From contig JAMPYF010000002.1 in NCBI GenBank assembly GCA_023700805.1, forward strand, positions 1 through 64,000: 64,000 nucleotides of DNA. The letters run 5' to 3'. Origin of the DNA: Sulfuritalea sp. GTDB lineage: Bacteria; Pseudomonadota; Gammaproteobacteria; Burkholderiales; Rhodocyclaceae. Shown here piece after piece: positions 8,756-18,177 of the stretch (its first letter is position 1; each line of letters starts with the position of its first letter). Both the position numbers and the translations under genes were made by a program. The notes below the pieces were generated by a model. It was not told where the DNA came from and searched no databases. It saw only the letters and a list, made by a program, of their open reading frames with translations.

Positions 8756-11452
8756 ATGCATATCCATGGCCTCGACACCGAGCAGGCGCTCGCCAGCCTG
8801 AAGACCACGGCGGCCGGCCTGACTGCCGACGAGGCGGCGCGCCGCTTGGCCGAGTTCGGGCCGAACCATGTCGAGGAAGTCGCGCGCGAGCACCTGCTGC
8901 TCGGCTTTGCCCGCGAATTCACCCATTTTTTCGCCATCATCCTGTGGATCGGCGCCGCGCTGGCCTTTCTCGCCGACTATTTCGATCCGGGCCAGGGCAT
9001 GGGCCGCCTCGGCGTCGCCATCGTCGGCGTCATCGTCGTCAATGGCATATTTTCCTTCTGGCAGGAATACCGGGCCGAGCAGGCCGTGGCGGCGCTGCGT
9101 CAGCTCTTGCCGCAGAAGGTGCAGGCGCTGCGCGGCGCAGCGATCGTCGAGCTGCTGGCCAGCGAACTGGTGCCCGGCGACATCGTGCTGCTGGAAGAAG
9201 GAAATTTCATTCCGGCCGACTGCCGCCTGATCGAGGCCTTCGCGTTGCGCGTGAACACCGCGACGGTGACCGGCGAATCCCTGCCCAAGGCGCGCAACAC
9301 CGATCCCAGCGCCGAAGATTCGCCGCTCTATGCAAGGAACGTGGTGCTGGCCGGAACCGCCGTGGTCTCGGGGCAGGCGCGTGCCGTGGTGTACGCCACC
9401 GGCATGCGCACCGAGTTCGGCCGCATTGCCCACCTGACGCAGACGGCCGGCGCGGCCTCGTCGCCGCTGCAGCGCGAAATTGCGCGTCTGTCCCGCATCG
9501 TCGCGGCGCTCGCCACGGGCATGGGCGTGGCGCTGTTCTTCGTCGGTCAGGCGCTGGGCCTGCCGACCTGGGAGAATCTGCTGTTTGCCATCGGCATCAT
9601 CGTCGCCAACGTGCCGGAAGGCCTGCTGCCGACGGTGACGCTGTCGCTGGCCATGGCAACGCAGCGCATGGCCAGGCGCAACGCCCTGGTGCGTCACCTG
9701 CCGGCCGTCGAAGCGCTGGGTTCGACGACGACGATCTGCTGCGACAAGACCGGCACGCTGACCCAGAACCGCATGTCGGTGCAGCGTCTGTGGCTGGGTG
9801 GCGGCTTTCTCGACTTTGGCGACCTCGCTTCGCAGCCGCGCCTGACGGACGATAACCGCGAGCTGTTCGTCAATGCCGCGCTCTGCCACAACCTGAAGGT
9901 CGTCGATGGGAAATTGCTCGGCGACCCGATGGAAGTGGCGCTGGCCAGCATGGGCCGGCAGGTGGCCGGCGAACTTGCCGACAGCAAGCGGATCGACGAG
10001 ATCCCCTTCGACACGGACCGCAAGCGCATGTCGATGCTCTGCGCAACGCCGCAGGGACGCATGCTCTACTGCAAGGGCGCGCCGGAGACGGTGCTCGCCG
10101 CCTGCGACTTCGTCCAGTTCGATGCCGGCCTGACGCCGCTCGATCCGGCGGCCAAGACCCGCCTGCTGGCGGCGCAGCGGCAGATGGCCGAGGCCGGGCT
10201 GCGCGTGCTGGCCTTCGCCCATTGCGCGATCAGCGAAGGCATGCCGAACGAAGAGCGCGGCATGATCCTCTCCGGGCTGGTCGGGCTGGAAGACCCGCCG
10301 CGAGCGGAGGTTCCCGATGCCGTCGCGCGCTGCGCCACGGCCGGCATCCGCATCATCATGGTCACCGGCGACCACCCGCACACGGCGCTGGCGATCGCGC
10401 GCCAGATCGGCCTGGTGAAATCCGAGCAGCCGGTGGTGATCGGCGGCGACGAACTGCGCGCCATCTCGCCGGCGCACCTGCAACTCGCGCTCGATGCCAG
10501 GGAAATCATCTTCGCCCGCGTCGCCGCCGAACAGAAGATGCTGATCGTCCAGGCCTTGCAGAAGAAGGGCGAGATCGTCGCCGTGACCGGCGACGGGGTG
10601 AATGACGCGCCGGCACTCAAGACCGCCGACATCGGCATCGCCATGGGCATCAGTGGCACCGACGTGGCCAAGGAAGCCGCCGACCTGATCCTGCTCGACG
10701 ACAACTTCGCCAGCATCGTCGCCGCGATCGAGGAAGGTCGCGCGGTGTTCGACAACATCCGCAAGTTCCTCACCTACATCCTGAGTTCGAACATTCCGGA
10801 GATCGTGCCCTATCTCGCCTTCGTCCTGTTCCGCATTCCGCTGCCGCTGACCATCATCCAGATCCTCGCCGTCGACCTCGGCACCGACATGCTGCCGGCG
10901 CTCGCGCTGGGTACCGAAAAGCCCGATCCCGCGGTGATGCGGCGGCCGCCCCGGGCGCGCGGCGAGCGGCTGCTGACCTGGGGCATGCTGGTTCGCGCCT
11001 ACCTGTTTCTCGGCGTGCTGGAAGCGGCGGCGGCGATGGCCGTGTTCTTCTTCGTGCTCGAAGCCGCCGGTTGGCATTACGGCGTGGCCCTCGACAGGAC
11101 CGATCCGCTGTACCTGCAGGCGACTTCCGCCTGCCTGGCGACGATCGTGGTGATGCAGATGATGAATGTGTTCCTCTGCCGCCACCCGTTCAAGTCCTCG
11201 CTGTCCTTCGGACTCCTCAGCAATCGTTACATCCTGCTGGGTCTGGCGGCGGAACTCGGCGTGATCCTGTTCATCATCTACACCGCGGCCGGCAACTGGC
11301 TGTTCGGCACCGCGGCCATCGGCGTCGAGGTCTGGCTGCTGGCGCTGGCCGGCGCCGTGGTGATGTGGCTGCTGGAGGAAGGACGCAAGGCCTGGCTGCG
11401 GCGGCTGATGTCGCCGGCCGCTGGCGGGCGGCCCGCCGTCCGCTCCGGCTAG
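8756..11452 (+). CDS. Cation-transporting P-type ATPase (P2 type, Na,K-ATPase-like motifs)
   Basis: 898-residue P-type ATPase. Domains in order: N-terminal cation-ATPase domain, TM1-2, actuator domain with TVTGESLP, TM3-4 containing NVPEGLLPTVTLSLAMATQR, phosphorylation motif CDKTGTLTQNRM, nucleotide-binding KGAPE, hinge VTGDGVNDAPALK, and C-terminal membrane segments. The PEGL in TM4 and ILAVDLGTDMLPALALG followed by a RRPPR stretch in TM6 resemble eukaryotic Na,K/H,K-ATPases more than the PEAL of typical bacterial calcium pumps. The ion is not certain; Na+, K+ or Ca2+ are possible. It begins 11 bases after cbpM. Confidence 0.88.
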   Translation: MHIHGLDTEQALASLKTTAAGLTADEAARRLAEFGPNHVEEVAREHLLLGFAREFTHFFAIILWIGAALAFLADYFDPGQGMGRLGVAIVGVIVVNGIFSFWQEYRAEQAVAALRQLLPQKVQALRGAAIVELLASELVPGDIVLLEEGNFIPADCRLIEAFALRVNTATVTGESLPKARNTDPSAEDSPLYARNVVLAGTAVVSGQARAVVYATGMRTEFGRIAHLTQTAGAASSPLQREIARLSRIVAALATGMGVALFFVGQALGLPTWENLLFAIGIIVANVPEGLLPTVTLSLAMATQRMARRNALVRHLPAVEALGSTTTICCDKTGTLTQNRMSVQRLWLGGGFLDFGDLASQPRLTDDNRELFVNAALCHNLKVVDGKLLGDPMEVALASMGRQVAGELADSKRIDEIPFDTDRKRMSMLCATPQGRMLYCKGAPETVLAACDFVQFDAGLTPLDPAAKTRLLAAQRQMAEAGLRVLAFAHCAISEGMPNEERGMILSGLVGLEDPPRAEVPDAVARCATAGIRIIMVTGDHPHTALAIARQIGLVKSEQPVVIGGDELRAISPAHLQLALDAREIIFARVAAEQKMLIVQALQKKGEIVAVTGDGVNDAPALKTADIGIAMGISGTDVAKEAADLILLDDNFASIVAAIEEGRAVFDNIRKFLTYILSSNIPEIVPYLAFVLFRIPLPLTIIQILAVDLGTDMLPALALGTEKPDPAVMRRPPRARGERLLTWGMLVRAYLFLGVLEAAAAMAVFFFVLEAAGWHYGVALDRTDPLYLQATSACLATIVVMQMMNVFLCRHPFKSSLSFGLLSNRYILLGLAAELGVILFIIYTAAGNWLFGTAAIGVEVWLLALAGAVVMWLLEEGRKAWLRRLMSPAAGGRPAVRSG

Positions 11453-11525
11453 GCGTCCTGGCGTACTATTCCGGCATAGGCTAGGCTTGATGAGTCTGTC
11501 ACCGGTATTTCCATAGGACAAAGAC

Positions 11526-14500
11526 ATGGCGATCACTCTTCGGCGCATGGGCAAGGCAATCCTGTTTGCCGCCGCCGCCGTGTTCATCCTGTTCGGCGTG
11601 CTCTGGCTGGCGCTGCCGGGCATCCTGCAGTCGCAGGCGCAGCAGATCGTCGCCGAGAAAAGCGGCCACCGCCTGAGCCTGGCCAAGCCGGAATTCAATC
11701 TCCTGGCGCTCAGCCTGCGCCTGCGCGAGCTCAAGCTCGAAGACCCGGAAGGTGCGCCGCTCTTGGCCTTCAACGAACTCTTGGTCGACCTTTCCGCCGC
11801 CAGCATTACGCAGCGCGGCCTGGTGTTCGACGACATCCGGCTCGACGGCCTGCGGGCCAGCGCAATACTGCGCGACGGCGCGCAGGGCCCGCTGAACTGG
11901 AGCCGCCTGCTCGCCGCGTTCGCCGCCAAGGACGAGCCCAAGCCCGATTCGCCGCTGCCGCGCATCGATATCCGGCACCTGGCGCTGACCGGCGCGCAGG
12001 CCGATATCGCCGACCGGCGCAGCGTGCCGCCCTTTGTCAGCCGGATCGAATCCTTCGACCTCGAACTCAACGACATCTCGACCCTGCCGGACGACTCGGG
12101 CCGCTTCAGGCTGACGGCGAAGACCGCCTTCGGCGCCCAGCTCGAATGGACCGGCGAAGCCTCGCTCAATCCGCTGGGCTCCCGCGGCCATGTCGATCTG
12201 CGCGGCATCGACCTGGGCAAGCTCGCCGCCCTGCTCCAGCCGCATCTGCCGCCCGAACTCGGCCTCGCGCCGCCCGAAGGCGTCGCCAGCCTGGATCTCG
12301 ACTACCGCGTCGGCCATGCCGCGGGCAAGCTCGAACTGAAGCTCGACCCGATCACCGTCAAGCTCGCCGGGCTCGCGTTGCGCAAACCGCAGGCACCGGG
12401 AGCGCCGCTGCTCGCCGTGGAGGCCGTCGAGCTGCAGCGCGGCCGCTTCGAACTCGCCACGCGGCAGCTCGAATTCGGTGCCCTGGAACTGCGCGGAACC
12501 CGCCTCGAAGCGGCGCGGGACGGCAAGACACGCGGCAATTTGTTGTCGCTGACCGCGATCGCGCTGGCGCCGGCGCAGATCGACCTGGAGCGGCGCAGCG
12601 CGAAGCTCGGCGCCGTCGAGTTGAAGGGCGGCAGCATCGCCGCGCGGCGCGACGCCAAGGGCGCGATCGACCTGCTGGCCGCGCTGCGGGCGCTGGCGCC
12701 GGCTGCGTCGGCGGCGCCGGCCAGGGCGGAGCCGCGGGCCGCGCCCTGGCGCTATGAAATCGAACGCGTGGCCTTGAGCGGCTTCGACGCCAGCCTGCGC
12801 GACGAATCGATCACGCCGGTGCTCGATCTGGGCTTTGCCGACATCGCGCTCAGCGTGGCGGGCGTCAGCGACAAACGGCAGAAGCCGTTGCCGCTCAAGG
12901 CCGCGTTGCGCGTCGCCAGCGGCGGCCGGCTGACGCTGGAGGGGACGCTGGTGCCGGCCACGGCGGCGGCGGAGCTGCAGCTCAAGCTCGACGATCTGGC
13001 GCTCAAGCCGGCGCAGTCCTTCCTCGGCCGCTACGCCGCGCTCGACCTTGCCGGCGGACGTCTGGCCGCCGCCGGCAAGCTGGTGCATAACGAAAAAACC
13101 ACGGCCTATCGCGGCAGCCTGGCGCTCCACGACCTGCGCCTCAACGAGGCCGGCACGCAGACGGCCTTCCTCGCCTGGAAGTCGCTGGCGACGCGCCAGC
13201 TCGACCTGACGGCGAAGCAGCTTCATATCGCCGAACTGACGCTCGACGGGCTCGATACGCAGCTGCTGATCGCCGCCGACAAGTCGACCAATTTCAAACG
13301 CATCCTGCGCCGCGGCGATGCGCAGACAACCGACAGTGCGCCGCCCGCCAGCGGCGCAGGCGCTGCCGCCGCGGCTCCCGCTCCGGCAGCGGCCGCCGCA
13401 GGCAAGCCGCAGGCCGCGCCCGCGGCTTTCCTGGTCGACATCGACCGCCTGCGTTTTCGCAACGGCGAGCTCGACTTTGCCGACCAGTCGCTGCTGCTGC
13501 CCTTCGGCACGCGCATCCATCGCTTGCGCGGGTCGCTGGCCGGGCTTTCCTCGCGTCCCGGCGCCCATGCCCAGCTCGAACTCGACGGCGAGGTGGATGA
13601 GTACGGCCTGGCACGCGCCACGGGTCAGGTGGATATTTTCGATCCGACCGACTTCATGGACATCCGGGTGATCTTCCGCAATGTCGAGATGACGCGGCTG
13701 ACGCCTTATTCGGCGACCTTCGCCGGACGCCGGATAAATTCCGGCAAGCTCTCGCTCGATCTCGACTACGTGATCAAGAAGCGCCAGTTGCAGAGCCAGA
13801 ACAAGGTGGTGATGGAGCGCCTGGTGCTCGGCGAGCGCGTCGCCAGCCCGAGCGCGAAGGATTTGCCGCTCGATCTGGCGATCGCCCTGCTGGAGGATTC
13901 CGATGGCCGCATCGACCTCGGCCTGCCGGTCAGCGGCAGCCTCGACGATCCGCAGTTCAGCTATGGCGGCCTGGTCTGGAAAGTCATCACCAATGTCCTG
14001 ACCAAGATCGTCACCGCGCCCTTCCGGGCGCTCGGCGCGCTGTTCGGCGGCGGCGACGAGAAACTCGAAAGCATCGCCTTCGACGCCGGCGCACGGCGCC
14101 TGACGCCGCCCGAACGCGAGAAGCTGGTCAAGCTCGCCGCGGCGCTGAACAAGCGTCCGGCGCTGGCGCTGACGGTGCAGGGCGGCTGGAACGAAGCCGA
14201 CCGCAGCGCCTTGCAGGACCTGCAACTGCGCCGCACGCTGCTGCAAAAGAGCGGCTACCAGGGTGGCAACGGCGGCGACACCAAGGGCGATCCGGGACCG
14301 GTTGCGCTGCGCCAGCCGCAGATCCAGGCGGCGCTCGAAGAGCTGTTCGCCGAGCGTTTCGGCAAGGCCGAGCTGGCCGGACTCAAGCAGGGCTTTCGCG
14401 GCGCGAATCCGGGCCAGCTCGAGGAAAGCCTGGGCGGCAAGGTGATGTCGCGCCTGGGCGGTCTGATGAATCCGCCGCGCGCGCTCACCGCGGACGAAGT

Positions 14501-14738
14501 CGGCGCGCTGAAGGGTGCCGACTTTCATGCCGTGCTCTACCAGCGCCTGCGCGACAAGGAAGTGCTGCCCGACGATCGGCTGCGTCAGCTTGCGCAGGCG
14601 CGCGGCGAGGCCGCGCTGGCTACGCTGCAGGAGGCCGGTGCGCCGGCCGCGCGGGTGATACTCGGCGAGCCCGCAAAGCAAGAGGGCAATGACCGCGAGG
14701 TTCCGCTCAAGCTCTCCCTGGGCAAGGCCGGCGGTTAG
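11526..14738 (+). CDS. DUF748 (AsmA-like) large periplasmic protein
   Basis: 1070 residues. One N-terminal membrane anchor (about residues 12-32) is followed by a long repetitive beta-rich region with recurring LxLxDLxL and AELQLKLDDLAL patterns, typical of DUF748 proteins related to the AsmA/TamB group of presumed inter-membrane lipid-transfer proteins. An Ala/Pro-rich linker lies near residues 610-640, then the conserved DUF748 core (ATGQVDIFDPTDFMDIRV and NKVVMERLVLGERV). The C-terminal 250 residues are helical and charged. The role in lipid transport is family inference. No obvious operon partner. Confidence 0.83.
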   Translation: MAITLRRMGKAILFAAAAVFILFGVLWLALPGILQSQAQQIVAEKSGHRLSLAKPEFNLLALSLRLRELKLEDPEGAPLLAFNELLVDLSAASITQRGLVFDDIRLDGLRASAILRDGAQGPLNWSRLLAAFAAKDEPKPDSPLPRIDIRHLALTGAQADIADRRSVPPFVSRIESFDLELNDISTLPDDSGRFRLTAKTAFGAQLEWTGEASLNPLGSRGHVDLRGIDLGKLAALLQPHLPPELGLAPPEGVASLDLDYRVGHAAGKLELKLDPITVKLAGLALRKPQAPGAPLLAVEAVELQRGRFELATRQLEFGALELRGTRLEAARDGKTRGNLLSLTAIALAPAQIDLERRSAKLGAVELKGGSIAARRDAKGAIDLLAALRALAPAASAAPARAEPRAAPWRYEIERVALSGFDASLRDESITPVLDLGFADIALSVAGVSDKRQKPLPLKAALRVASGGRLTLEGTLVPATAAAELQLKLDDLALKPAQSFLGRYAALDLAGGRLAAAGKLVHNEKTTAYRGSLALHDLRLNEAGTQTAFLAWKSLATRQLDLTAKQLHIAELTLDGLDTQLLIAADKSTNFKRILRRGDAQTTDSAPPASGAGAAAAAPAPAAAAAGKPQAAPAAFLVDIDRLRFRNGELDFADQSLLLPFGTRIHRLRGSLAGLSSRPGAHAQLELDGEVDEYGLARATGQVDIFDPTDFMDIRVIFRNVEMTRLTPYSATFAGRRINSGKLSLDLDYVIKKRQLQSQNKVVMERLVLGERVASPSAKDLPLDLAIALLEDSDGRIDLGLPVSGSLDDPQFSYGGLVWKVITNVLTKIVTAPFRALGALFGGGDEKLESIAFDAGARRLTPPEREKLVKLAAALNKRPALALTVQGGWNEADRSALQDLQLRRTLLQKSGYQGGNGGDTKGDPGPVALRQPQIQAALEELFAERFGKAELAGLKQGFRGANPGQLEESLGGKVMSRLGGLMNPPRALTADEVGALKGADFHAVLYQRLRDKEVLPDDRLRQLAQARGEAALATLQEAGAPAARVILGEPAKQEGNDREVPLKLSLGKAGG

Positions 14739-14757
14739 CCCGGAGGCGGCGCCGTAG

Positions 14758-14777
14758 CGCCAGCGCCAACTCTTGAG
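14758..14777. repeat. Short dispersed repeat, copy in intergenic DNA
   Basis: 20 bases whose reverse complement (CTCAAGAGTTGGCGCTGGCG) is identical to bases 18516-18535. It lies between the DUF748 stop and the cupin stop and forms part of an inverted structure with flanking GGCGCC sequences. Confidence 0.75.
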
Positions 14778-14789
14778 TCTGGCGCCGAA

Positions 14790-15122
14790 TCAGTCGCCGG
14801 CGTGATGCACGGCCAGCCAGACCGTCGGCGTTTCGTCCGCGGTCCATTCCACACGATGGCGCCGCTGCGGGGCGATGTACAGCCAGTCGCCGGCGCGCAA
14901 GTGCCGGGCCTCGGCTTCGTCCTCGAAGCGCAGCAGGGCTTCGCCGCCCAGCAGCGCCACCCATTCGGCATCTTCCTGCCGGTACCAGAAGCCGGGCGGG
15001 CTGGCCTGGCCGGTGGACACGATGCGCTCGATGCGCAGCCCGGGCCGCGTCAGCAGGGTGTCGAAGCGCTCACCGTCTTGCGCTGTCGCGGGCGGCAGGT
15101 CGGCGAACAGGTTGCCGTCCAC
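14790..15122 (-). CDS. Small cupin-domain protein
   Basis: 110-residue single-cupin protein. The cupin motifs are visible as WYRQEDAEWVALLGGEALLRFEDE and LRAGDWLYIAPQRRHRVEW. The first motif lacks the usual two histidines, so metal binding is uncertain; a histidine is present in the second. Start is a GTG (VDGNLFADLPP) preceded by GGGGGGAGGG in the adjoining 110-bp repeat. It is the last gene of a leftward operon: zinc-ribbon-like protein, AmiD-type amidase, cupin, this gene. Confidence 0.8.
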   Translation of the reverse strand: MDGNLFADLPPATAQDGERFDTLLTRPGLRIERIVSTGQASPPGFWYRQEDAEWVALLGGEALLRFEDEAEARHLRAGDWLYIAPQRRHRVEWTADETPTVWLAVHHAGD

Positions 15123-15232
15123 TGGACTACCCTCCCCCCAGCCCCCTCGCCAAGCGAGGGGGTGACAATGGTTCGCCGCGGCGCGGCTCCGGGTGACGAC
15201 TGGCGCGCCTTCGGGCGGCCGTGCGTGGCGCC
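15123..15232. repeat. Intercistronic repeat family 1, copy 1
   Basis: About 110 bp that fills the whole gap between the stop of one cupin gene and the GTG start of the next. Its reverse complement matches 58895-59003 along the full length with scattered differences. It contains a CCCCTCGC/GCGAGGGG hairpin with a CAA loop and then a G-rich stretch that serves as ribosome-binding site for the next gene. No coding capacity is apparent. Confidence 0.85.
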
Positions 15233-15233
15233 A

Positions 15234-15599
15234 TCAGTCCGTCTCCAGCAACTCGGTATCCTCGTGCGCGTAGGGCGGGCTGCAGCAGCAGAGGAAACGC
15301 AGCGCCTCGGCGCCACTGGCTTCGATGCAATGCGGCGTGCCGGGCGGGATCAGCACCGTGTCGCCAGCGGCAACTTTGAAGTGGGTGTCGCCCAGGGTCA
15401 TGAGGCCGCTGCCCGCGGTGACGTGGTACAGCTCCTCGCTCAGCGCATGGCGATGCAGGCGCGTGCGCCGGCCCGGCGCGACGGTCGCTTCGGCCAGGCT
15501 TTGCAGCCGGTTGCCGTGCACGGCGGGATGCATGAGTTCGCGGATCTCGGAGCCGTCCTTGGTGAGGTAGGCTGGGATGTCGGCATAGCGCGTCTTCAT
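15234..15599 (-). CDS. Cupin-domain protein
   Basis: 121-residue single-domain cupin. Motif 1 reads RLHRHALSEELYHVTAGSG with two histidines and a glutamate; motif 2 reads GDTVLIPPGTPHCIEA with a third histidine, so a metal site is likely complete. Function unknown; such proteins often bind small metabolites. Its ATG overlaps the stop of the upstream amidase gene (ATGA). A C-terminal CCCSPPYAHEDTEL segment with three adjacent cysteines is noteworthy. Confidence 0.85.
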   Translation of the reverse strand: MKTRYADIPAYLTKDGSEIRELMHPAVHGNRLQSLAEATVAPGRRTRLHRHALSEELYHVTAGSGLMTLGDTHFKVAAGDTVLIPPGTPHCIEASGAEALRFLCCCSPPYAHEDTELLETD

Positions 15600-16375
15600 T
15601 TCCTTTGCTCCGTCGCCATGGCTCCGTTCGCGGCCGGCATTTCGCGCTGCGCCTTCCGCTGCAGCAGGCAGTAGAGCAACGCCTGCTCGTCGGGCGCCAG
15701 TTCGGCCTCGGCATCCTGCGCCAGGAAGTGGCGGCGAAATGCCGCGCGCGCGGCGGCGGGGACGGCAACGTCATAACCCAGCGCCTGCAGGCCGAGCAGC
15801 GCATCGAAGCCGGCCGGGGCCGCCGCCGGCGGCGCTTCGCACCAGAGGCCGAAGCCCTGCGCGGCAAGTCTGCGCCAGGGGAAGCGGCGGCTCGGATCGA
15901 CCTTGCGCGTCGGCGCCACATCGCCGTGCGCCAGATGGTTGGCCGCCGGGATGGCATGGCGCCGGCGCAGTTCGTCGAGCAGCGCGAGCAGGGCGAGGAT
16001 CTGCGGCTCGGCGAATTCCTCCTCGCCGGTGTTGTCGAGTTCGATGCCGATCGAGGCCGAGTTGAGATCGCTCATGCCGCCCCAGCGCGATTCGCCGGCA
16101 TGCCAGGCGCGGGCGGCCTCATCGACCAGTTGCATAAGCCTGCCGTCGCGGCCGATCAGGTAGTGGGCGCTGACCTTACGCTGGGGATCGGTCAGCGTCG
16201 CCAGCGCCCGTTCGACATTGTCATTGGTGGTCTGGTGCAGGATGACGAAATTCGGCCGGCGCTGGTCGAAGTTCGGCGAAGGCTGCCACAGCGCGCCGCG
16301 CCCCTGGCCCGCTGGCAGCGGCGCGCAGGCGGCGAGCAGGGCCGGCAGGAGGAGCACAAACCCGCGCAGCATCAT
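15596..16375 (-). CDS. N-acetylmuramoyl-L-alanine amidase, AmiD-type lipoprotein
   Basis: 259 residues. It begins with a lipoprotein signal (MMLRGFVLLLPALLAACAP, lipobox LAAC), so it should be lipid-anchored, probably in the outer membrane like E. coli AmiD. The amidase-2 domain follows with zinc ligands in FVILHQTTND (His), the VSAHYLIGRDG motif, and HLAHGDVAPTRKVDPSRRF (His, Asp). It cleaves the bond between MurNAc and L-Ala in peptidoglycan or its anhydro fragments. Same operon as the two cupins. Confidence 0.88.
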   Translation of the reverse strand: MMLRGFVLLLPALLAACAPLPAGQGRGALWQPSPNFDQRRPNFVILHQTTNDNVERALATLTDPQRKVSAHYLIGRDGRLMQLVDEAARAWHAGESRWGGMSDLNSASIGIELDNTGEEEFAEPQILALLALLDELRRRHAIPAANHLAHGDVAPTRKVDPSRRFPWRRLAAQGFGLWCEAPPAAAPAGFDALLGLQALGYDVAVPAAARAAFRRHFLAQDAEAELAPDEQALLYCLLQRKAQREMPAANGAMATEQRK

Positions 16376-16402
16376 GGTCGGCCGATGCGGGCGGGGCCGC
16401 CG

Positions 16403-16624
16403 TCAGACGACGATCGGCTTGGACAGTCGCGCCCGGCTTTGCGCCTCGGACTTGTTCATCTCGGAAACCTGGCGGCCGTAGGCTTCGCGCGCGGCCTGAC
16501 CCTGGCGCGTGGCCTCGATGCTGCGGATGCAGCGCCAGCGCTTGCCGGCCTTGGTCTCGATCTGGCGCATCTCCGTCTTCGGATGATGCTGACGACAGTG
16601 GTAGCAGAATGCAGTTTCGGACAT
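16403..16624 (-). CDS. Small conserved zinc-ribbon-like protein
   Basis: 73-residue product, function unknown. The start MSETAFCYHCRQHHPKTEMR carries CxxC and HH, and a further Cys follows in GKRWRCIRSIEA, suggesting a small metal-binding knuckle. The C-terminus is basic and helical. An in-frame ATG 18 codons upstream (at 16678) is possible. It is 27 bases upstream of the amidase gene and probably co-transcribed with it. Confidence 0.6.
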   Translation of the reverse strand: MSETAFCYHCRQHHPKTEMRQIETKAGKRWRCIRSIEATRQGQAAREAYGRQVSEMNKSEAQSRARLSKPIVV

Positions 16625-16785
16625 GCCCGGGAACTCGTACACGTTGAAGCCTGTAATTGTAAACCGAGTTGCGGCCATGATCCTATAGACTTCGATCCCA
16701 CCAAGACGCCGCCGCAATCCGGTTCCAGCGGCCAATCCGGCGGCGCCGTCCTGCCGCGCCGACCCACCCAAACGCACACGACACC

Positions 16786-17403
16786 TTGGACACTCTCCCC
16801 GACACAGGCCTGGCTGCCGAATTGCCGCCCTATCAGGGCATCGCCATCGCCGACGTGGTGCTGGTCGATGCGCCGGCCGCCGCGGCCGACGCCTGCCGGC
16901 TGCTGCTGGCGGAGACGGTGCTCGGCTTCGACACCGAGGCCAAGCCGACCTTCGCCAAGGGCGAGGTGTCTACCGGGCCGCACCTGATCCAGCTGGCGAC
17001 GGCGGACCGCGTCTACCTGTTTCCGGTCAGGGCGCAGATGGAGCACCACCTGCATCACCACGGCCTGCAGGAAATCCTCGAATCGCGGCGCATCCTGAAA
17101 GTCGGCTTCGGCCTCGGCAGCGATCTGGCGCAGTTGCGCGCGCGCCTCGGCATCGAGGCGCAGCATGTGCTCGATCTTTCGCGCGCGCTGCCCTCCGACC
17201 GACCGCGGCAGACCCTGGGGGCGAAAACGGCCGTTGCCCGCTACCTCGGCCGGCGCATGCAGAAATCCAAACGCACCACCACCTCCAACTGGGCCCATCC
17301 GCGCCTGACCGAACGCCAGATGCTCTACGCCGCCGATGACGCGCACGTGGCATTGAAGGTGTATCGCGCCGCCCTTGCCGAAGGCCACCTGCCGCCAACC
17401 TGA
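16786..17403 (+). CDS. 3'-5' exonuclease domain protein (RNase D-like, DEDDy)
   Basis: 205 residues, consisting of a DNA_pol_A_exo1 domain only. The acidic motifs are present: LGFDTEAKPTF (Asp, Glu), KVGFGLGSDLAQL (Asp) and LYAADDAHVAL (Tyr, Asp). There is no HRDC domain, so it is shorter than RNase D. Substrate unknown. The start is a TTG, the only start that keeps the whole domain; N-terminal residues are therefore uncertain. It is divergent from the zinc-ribbon gene. Confidence 0.8.
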   Translation: MDTLPDTGLAAELPPYQGIAIADVVLVDAPAAAADACRLLLAETVLGFDTEAKPTFAKGEVSTGPHLIQLATADRVYLFPVRAQMEHHLHHHGLQEILESRRILKVGFGLGSDLAQLRARLGIEAQHVLDLSRALPSDRPRQTLGAKTAVARYLGRRMQKSKRTTTSNWAHPRLTERQMLYAADDAHVALKVYRAALAEGHLPPT

Positions 17404-17469
17404 AAGACCGCTGGCGGGCCGGCGGCGATTCTTCATACAATGCGGGGGACTCGCTACCGCTTCCCATTT

Positions 17470-18177
17470 ATGCCAAGTTCATCGTTCCGCGCCGGCGCCC
17501 GCGAAGGCTTCCGCAGCTTCCTGCCCATGTCGGTGGGCCTGATCCCCTGGGCCATGGTCACCGGCATGGCCATGATCAGCACCGGCTTCACGCCGACGCA
17601 GGCGATGGGCATGAACCTCATCGTCTTTGCCGGCACCGCCCAGCTCGGCACGCTGCCGCTGATCGGGATCGGCGCGCCGCTGTGGCTGATCGTGGTCACG
17701 GCGCTGGCGCTGAATCTGCGCTTCATCATATTCAGCGCCGCGATTGCCGAGGGCTTTCGCGGCGTCGATACGCCGCGGCGCTGGTTCGCCGGCCACCTGC
17801 TGACCGACGGCGTGTTCGCCTGCTGCCTGGAGAAGATGCTCAAGGTCGAGGATCCGCGCTGGCGGCTCGGCTACTACCTGGCGCCCTCGCTCTGGTCCTG
17901 GGCCTTGTGGCAGGCCTTTGCCCTGGTCGGGGTGCTCGCCGCCGGCTCGATTCCGAAGCACTGGTCGCTGGAATTCATGGCCACCATCGCCCTGCTGGTG
18001 CTGTTGGTGCCGATGGCAAAGCAGCGGCCGATGCTGGTCGCCGCCGTGAGCAGCGGCGCCACGGCGGTGCTCCTGCGCGGCATGCCGCTGCGCCTGGGGC
18101 TGATCGTCGCCATCGTGGTCGGCATCGTCGCCGGCTTCGCCGCCGAGCATTGGCACGGCAAGCGAGAAACGGCATGA
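17470..18177 (+). CDS. azlC: AzlC family branched-chain amino acid exporter subunit
   Basis: 235 residues. The N-terminal motif FRAGAREGFRSFLPMSVGLIPWAMVTG and a second block ALALNLRFIIFSAAIAEG are typical of AzlC. Several hydrophobic segments span the protein. With AzlD it forms an exporter for branched-chain or related amino acids in the inner membrane. Start MPSSSFRAG is preferred over an ATG ten codons upstream. Its TGA overlaps the ATG of azlD. Confidence 0.88.
   Translation: MPSSSFRAGAREGFRSFLPMSVGLIPWAMVTGMAMISTGFTPTQAMGMNLIVFAGTAQLGTLPLIGIGAPLWLIVVTALALNLRFIIFSAAIAEGFRGVDTPRRWFAGHLLTDGVFACCLEKMLKVEDPRWRLGYYLAPSLWSWALWQAFALVGVLAAGSIPKHWSLEFMATIALLVLLVPMAKQRPMLVAAVSSGATAVLLRGMPLRLGLIVAIVVGIVAGFAAEHWHGKRETA

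Noticed and set aside
8504..12220. A 1238-codon open frame on the minus strand
   Set aside because: It is antisense to cbpM, the P-type ATPase and part of the DUF748 gene, has low-complexity Arg/His/Gly composition and no domain. It is a by-product of high GC3.
11499..14681. A 1060-codon open frame on the minus strand
   Set aside because: Antisense to the DUF748 gene, which has clear family features. The antisense product is Gln/Arg/Ala-rich with no recognisable motif.
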